Positions 58,790 through 64,000 of a DNA stretch of 64,000 nt are shown one piece after another. The DNA comes from Branchiostoma floridae (taxonomy: Eukaryota; Chordata; Leptocardii; Amphioxiformes; Branchiostomatidae). The stretch is from contig NC_049993.1 of assembly GCF_000003815.2 (NCBI RefSeq), positions 6,116,183-6,180,182 on the forward strand, read 5' to 3'. Each line of letters starts with the position of its first letter. The first letter of the stretch is position 1. Below the pieces are notes generated by a model that was not told the origin of the DNA, did not search any database, and saw nothing but the letters and a program-made list of their open reading frames with translations. Both the position numbers and the translations under genes were made by a program.

Positions 58790-60049
58790 GGACACAGTCT
58801 GTGATTGGTTGCTTGTGTCACATGACCAGTGCAGAAAAGAACCAATGATTGGTTGGATGGAGTTCAGCAATGGACATTTCAGTATCACATGTTGAGTACA
58901 GAGAACTGTGATTGACTGTCGCTTGGTGGAGCAAGACTGAGTATCTATAGACCCTGGGATGGGCCAGTTGAGGATTGAATCAAAAAGTGCAAAGATGAAA
59001 CACACAGTCTTATGATTGGCTGTTTTGATAAGAATGACATGGCAGAGAACACACTCCCAGATTGGTGACACAAGAAAGAAACTGCAGACATTTACCAAGG
59101 ATGACAGCTAGAATGGTTAATGCTTTGCTGTTGCTGTTTGTAGACAGAACCTGAAACCTTCAACAAAACACTGTAGGTATCAAAAAGACTAGTTGTTGGC
59201 ATCTTTTGGTACATTGAACGGTAAAAAAAGAAGTCATGAAAAAAGCCAGTATCATTGATTCCCAGAAAATAATCTACAGTTTCAACCCAGATACATACAT
59301 TAGGTCTCTTAGATAGGCATATTATTTATTGCAGACTGTTTTTCATGTAAAAGAGCAATATACCTCATGTACGTAGTTCTAGTTACCATTACATATGTGA
59401 AGAAAAATCTGTACTGGACTTTTATCCCTGCTGCAGAACAAAGTATGATGGAAATTTCAGCGTGGAGAAGTGAAATTTGATCAGTAATGTGAGGATAGGT
59501 TTTCCAGTTTTTAACATGGAAGTGACTTTTCCATTACTGATAGCTGGCTTTGTGCTTATTAGAACAGGACAGGAAAGATGAAAATGTGGAATAAACCTCT
59601 TCAATTTTAATCTATAATCTGCTCCAGACAGTGACATATTTTCCTCACAGCACAGATGCATGTTGGGATATAGATTTTAAGCTTTCTGTAATGACACTGC
59701 CCCATAATATTCTGCAAGCAGATCCTATGGTAGCATAAAATAGTATCAAAAGCTGCCAGAGGAGTGAAGCTGGCATAGGAGTGTGTATGCTCCGGTAGCC
59801 AAACACACCCCTAGGCCGGCTTCACTCCTCTACCAGCTTTTGATACTATCTTATGTTACCATAGGATATGCTTGGAGATCAGACCCATCAGACAAAGTGT
59901 CTGTTAAGGCAGCAGTTTTGAGACAGTGACATAACTTCCTCAAACACAGATGCATGTTGGGATATGGATTTAAAACTTTCTGTAATTGCACTGTTTGATA
60001 AGACAAAGTGTCTGTTAGTGTTAAGGCAGTAGTTTTGAGACAGTCACTG
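58790..60049. other. Tail-to-tail 3' regions of RAD54L and MBLAC1
   Basis: RAD54L 3' UTR follows the stop at 58789; AATAAA at 59590-59595 on the plus strand could end it. A MITE lies at 59715-59874. No further gene is seen. Confidence 0.5.
59715..59874. mobile_element. MITE, CAAGCAGATCCTATGGTA ends
   Basis: CAAGCAGATCCTATGGTAGC at the left is mirrored by GTTACCATAGGATATGCTTG at the right. The arms continue through TAGTATCAAAAGCTG. Related pieces at 4140-4290 and 39573-39838. Confidence 0.7.
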
Positions 60050-62573
60050 TCAGCTTGGCTCCGTCTCCTTCTGAACCTTAAACATTGCACCGTGCCCAGG
60101 GACGATGAAGTCAGCCATGGCCAGCACACGCTTCCGCCCCTCGGCCTGCTGGGAAGGATTCTCGCTCACATCCTGCCACAGGGAGGGGTCAGTCTGGTCA
60201 GCCTCCTTTTCAAACAGGTCACCTAGATACAGTAAGATATCGATAAAGCAACGTTAACCTCCCTGCAGCCTAACCCAAATGGCTACTTCAGTGTGCTTAA
60301 GGTTTAAAAAATTCAAATGTAGAAAGAGCAAACACATACTCACACATACATACGAATATCTGTCCTTGGTGCTGAACACTTGAAATACACAAATACATAC
60401 ACACACATATACATAATAATATCTGTCCTTGGTACTGAACACTCTAGATACACACAAAAACATACACACGCATGCATACTGACATCTGTCCTTGGTGCTG
60501 AACACTACTTAAATGCACACATCATCATCATCCAGGCGTGCTGGTTGCACAGATGGACATGACAAACATACTAACATCTGTCCTTGGTGCTGATTGCTGT
60601 CTAAACACAACCAGTCACACACACTTACTAGTGATGCCTAATATCCACCATCTTTAGCAAGCAAAGTCTCTCCCTAGGTCTTTACCACAAATGCACCATG
60701 TAGTAAAAAATGGAAAAGATGAAGATATTTTAAGTCCTTCAAATGCATTTTGCATCCTAGAAAATCACCTCTGGGTTCCTGTTTTGCAGATAGTATAGAT
60801 CAGAAGAAAATGATTTCCAGAAACAACTAATTTGACTGATGTGGCCTAATGGTGCTTAGTTATGACGTGCTGTCTCTCCAGGCTTGTGAAGAAACATTCC
60901 CGCTGGCATGGTGGACTTTATACGATATTCTCACGTGCCTGGTGAGGCAAACTGGGTGAAGTGCGCTTCACACGGAATTCCACATCTCTCAAGTTCGAGG
61001 CACGTGATGACAAGAATCTCTTCATGGTACACTCGGGGCCATTCAACAAAATTGGCTATATATTTTAAGGATGCACTAATAGACCCTCCATTCTAATAGG
61101 CTTGAAAGGCATACCCTCACACTATCTTGCACATTTTTATTGCAATGCTGAATGAGCTGCTCGCGGTTTAACGAAAGTGATAATTAAATAATTTGTAGAT
61201 TAAAGAAAGGTGATCATTCTGGTAAAGTTCTTTAGAAGGACTAGCAATAGATTGAATGTTGTTTTGGGATATTTTATTTTCAAAGTGCTCACCTGCTACA
61301 ACTACTGTCCCCTGTGTTTCTGTTCTCACCACCAGGCTGACATCTGCACCTGTGTGGCCAGGTGTGGGGATCACTGACACCTGCTCATCAATGGTGTACG
61401 CTGCCCCCTGGTTGAGAAATGTTGTATTGCATCACTACTGTTCTACTATTTTTTCTCCAAGGAGCTTTTATCGTCAACATCATATCTTGCACAAAAAATG
61501 GCTCTACATCCTACCACAACTAGACACAGATTGTGCAGCCTAGATTGTATGATACACTCAGCCAAACCAACAGTTAAATCTATGAGAAGAAATCCCTGAC
61601 CTGTTTAAAGGGATGGTCTGTGTAGACATCCCCCTTGCATATATCGAAGGAAACGATGTGTGTGGCGTCAGGGAAGAGGTTGAGGTTGCCCACGTGGTCC
61701 ACATGGCCATGGGTGCACACCACATACTGTACATCCTGGGGGTTCAACCCATGGAACGCTAACTGCTGGAGCAGGGTGTCCTTGTCCTGCAAAATCATTC
61801 ATTCCGTAGGGCCTAAATGTCATAGAATTTTGTTTGTCCTTGCAAGTGGCATGGCACTAAATGACATGTGGTCCACCTCTATGGTATCACAGTATACTAT
61901 GGGTTATAGAGAAAGAGGGTGACACTGAGCTTTTACAGACATCCTTGTCTTTGTCTTGTGTCTAGTGTGAACTTTGTTACAAGAAACAAGACTATACAAT
62001 GTTCCAGACAAAAGATACAAAAAGCAAAAGTTCTGCCTATGTGCCAAGGACAGCGGTAACAAGATCCTTATCTACTTTGACATTTGTACTCCCAAGAACT
62101 ACACACATACCACATACTGTAAATGCATTTAAGTTCGCGGGGATTTAATTTTGCACTAGGACTTTTTGTGGTGGTTTTAAGTTCGCGGCAGCGCCATGCA
62201 CTGTAGTCTCTAACTACTGTACCATGGAAAAATGTTTGCAGTGTTTTTTAATTCACGGTGACCATCACAAAAACCGCGAACATTAAACCACTGCGAAAGT
62301 TTCTGCATTTACAGTATCATTAGAATCCATCCAGAGTTTGTATTTAAAGGTATTGCAAATACCTAAAACCTACCTACCTACCTAGTCCCTTGACCCCAAT
62401 TTATGGAGGTAATAATAACCCACAAATACCTGAGGACCACCTGTGTCTACCAGGATGACATGCCTCCCCTGTACGAGTGTGATGGTCCCATCAGCACGGA
62501 ACTGTCCGCCATCATCCAGATAAGAGTACCCTTCCTTCAACACTGTCACCTTATATGGAGACCCATCCTCCAT
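60050..62573 (-). CDS. MBLAC1: Metallo-beta-lactamase domain-containing protein 1
   Basis: A small metallo-beta-lactamase-fold hydrolase. Vertebrate MBLAC1 has been linked to histone pre-mRNA 3' cleavage and to binding of ceftriaxone; its role here is unknown. Four minus-strand exons: 62430-62573, 61601-61786, 61293-61407, 60050-60222. Phases close to 618 nt, 205 residues, shorter than the 266-residue human protein. It starts MEDGSPYKVTVLKEGY. Metal-binding residues are all present: H74, H76, D78 and H79 in THGHVDH; H128 in PTPGHTG; D150 in the VVVAGD segment; and H192 in VPGHG. No signal peptide or membrane segment is seen. The tandem repeats at 60330-60600 are in its last intron and a TACTGTAAATGCA MITE at 62115-62316 is in its first. 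The 3' end faces RAD54L. The start is the first Met before a normal fold; a longer N-terminus from an upstream exon cannot be excluded. Confidence 0.93.
60330..60600. repeat. Tandem repeat in MBLAC1 last intron
   Basis: ATCTGTCCTTGGTGCTGAAC-type blocks at about 60357, 60419, 60483 and 60574 are separated by CA-rich ACATAC stretches, so the unit is about 62-91 bp, four copies. Confidence 0.8.
62115..62316. mobile_element. TACTGTAAATGCA MITE, copy in MBLAC1 intron
   Basis: TACTGTAAATGCATTTAAG at the left and TGCATTTACAGTA at the right, with TTCGCGG and AAACCGCGAAC inside. Same family as 29137-29348. Confidence 0.75.
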
Positions 62574-62599
62574 AGCCCTGTAGCAGAACAACAGACAAC

Positions 62600-64000
62600 A
62601 AAATTTTGAGTTAAATGTTACAGAAGTGGCATAAGTGTGTGTTGAGGTTGTCTACTTCTACATTGCCTATATTCAGTTTGAAGGATATATAAGAAGTAAT
62701 CAACAATGTATGACTTGTTTCTGAATATATATCTTTTCAGCTTGTTGTAAATCTTTCATGTTTATCTTTTTATTTTCTGAAAGCCTGACTTTGAGATTTT
62801 TTGGGTCTTGCAAGTCCGTGGGACCAATTATAAAGTAAAGTTACAAATGTAATGACTGATATCAAGGAGGTCCTTGGTGATATACAGTATATATGCTTAG
62901 CTTGTGTAACATGAATACCATGCAGGAAGATGCAGTGATAAAGGCAGCTTCAGCTTGTTTTAGTTACTTTGGAGTCTGCTTTTACAAAACGTTCATGGAC
63001 TACAGTTCTTGACATTCTTATAAAGAAGTGGCTTTTGATACCTTGTACATCAGTGGATTGATACATGTACAGATGGTAGCCTTCACCTAATGAGCTCAAC
63101 CTTTACTTGTCTGTGGTTCTTCCTTGAAAGGTCAATGGAAGGACTTCTGCATGACCTTTCCTGACTAATCAGGCTCAACAAACGACTCCAAGTGCCGTGC
63201 TCAGGTGACTGGGTCATGATCAGCCATGCAGAAGTCTCAGCCCATATTGTGCTCAGCTGCCTCGATGCATCACAGGGAGTATTAATTATAAATAATGACT
63301 TCCGCACATCATTTAAGGGCCTGCATGACTTTTTTCTGAAATATGTTTTCACATGTTTTAATCTTTTGTTATTCTTAAAAGGACTGCTGCAAGCCAACAT
63401 TTTGTGGGAGGTTGAATGAATTACTTTGCTGAGCTTATTGTAATGATAAAATGTGCTGTAAGTTCTGAGAATCTTGTGTAATTCGTAGTGTAGAACCCCC
63501 ATGCAGACCCCCATCATTCAACATCATCATGCCAAGGAAATTAACCTCCTTGATCATACATACAGTCTGTAGTATGTAAAACAAAGTCATCCGGAAGTCC
63601 TTTTTCATGCACATCTGCAGGAAGTCTACTATATTTGGTTCTATCGTATATGACATCTTGGCTTCCACATCAATGGCTGCTATACCCTTTGAAACTTTGC
63701 AGCATCCTCTTTGAATGACATCTAATGACTCCTACACCCTTTGAAAGTTTGCAGCACCAGTCTATGTTTTACTGATTTCAAATAAAACATTGTTAAGTTT
63801 TCTTTCTTTCTTCGTTTGGCTGGCATTTACAGTGAGCCACTGGCTAGCTAGGTCACCCAACTTAAGCTGTGGGTATTATATAGGGCTGGCCTTGGGAGAG
63901 AAATACAAAATACATTGAGTTACATATCAAGTGCATTGATATATAAAATTCACAAGGTACAACATCACCATCATTCACTGATCTTCATTGTGCTCTGCAT
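62600..64000. other. 5' flank of MBLAC1, no gene recognised
   Basis: AT-rich DNA. Minus-strand frames at 63083-63517 and 63435-63668 have no known family and no clear splice partners. An AATAAA at about 63781 on the plus strand has no visible gene before it. Confidence 0.45.

Noticed and set aside
63083..63668. Two minus-strand frames near the right end
   Set aside because: No family resemblance and no convincing splice sites. Could be an exon of an unseen gene, but not supported.

Overview
The window reads as animal nuclear DNA, most likely from a lancelet (amphioxus, Branchiostoma). Coding regions are split into short exons with GT/AG introns. A full-length OvoA gene, a family that vertebrates lack, sits beside chordate-like AP1M1, RAD54L and MBLAC1 genes, and the introns are packed with short inverted-repeat transposons. 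Species is an inference. Three runs of N (8026-8434, 12584-12887, 43923-44022) are assembly gaps.

Layout, left to right. (1) 666-4441, minus strand: the first six coding exons of a second OvoA copy, whose 3' part would lie left of the window. (2) About 5.5-11.0 kb, plus strand: a broken CR1/L2-like LINE. Three DNA transposons have inserted into it, and each left a target-site duplication that lets the empty site be read. (3) 15516-29468, minus strand: a complete 17-exon OvoA gene (803 aa), with a possible untranslated 5' exon near 37.9-38.07 kb. (4) 39157-44819, plus strand: AP1M1 (422 aa), with a tandem pair of 127-nt exons that look mutually exclusive. (5) 46246-58789, plus strand: RAD54L (748 aa), whose first coding exon is only the ATG. 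Its first intron holds a 1.76-kb transposon built from palindromic CAGCACT hairpin repeats. (6) 60050-62573, minus strand: MBLAC1 (205 aa in four exons), tail-to-tail with RAD54L. The last 1.4 kb shows no gene I recognise.

Exon limits were set by hand from splice sites, reading phase and the known protein families. In all four complete genes the phases close exactly to one open frame. The genes serve unrelated jobs: ovothiol (thiol-histidine) synthesis, clathrin-adaptor cargo selection, recombinational DNA repair, and a metallo-beta-lactamase-fold hydrolase. They do not form a pathway. OvoA and AP1M1 are head to head; RAD54L and MBLAC1 are tail to tail.

The main novelties are the AP1M1 exon pair, a 32-bp transposon relic with 9-bp target duplications, the hairpin-array transposon in RAD54L intron 1, the second OvoA copy, and several short-transposon families whose ends and target duplications can be read to the base.
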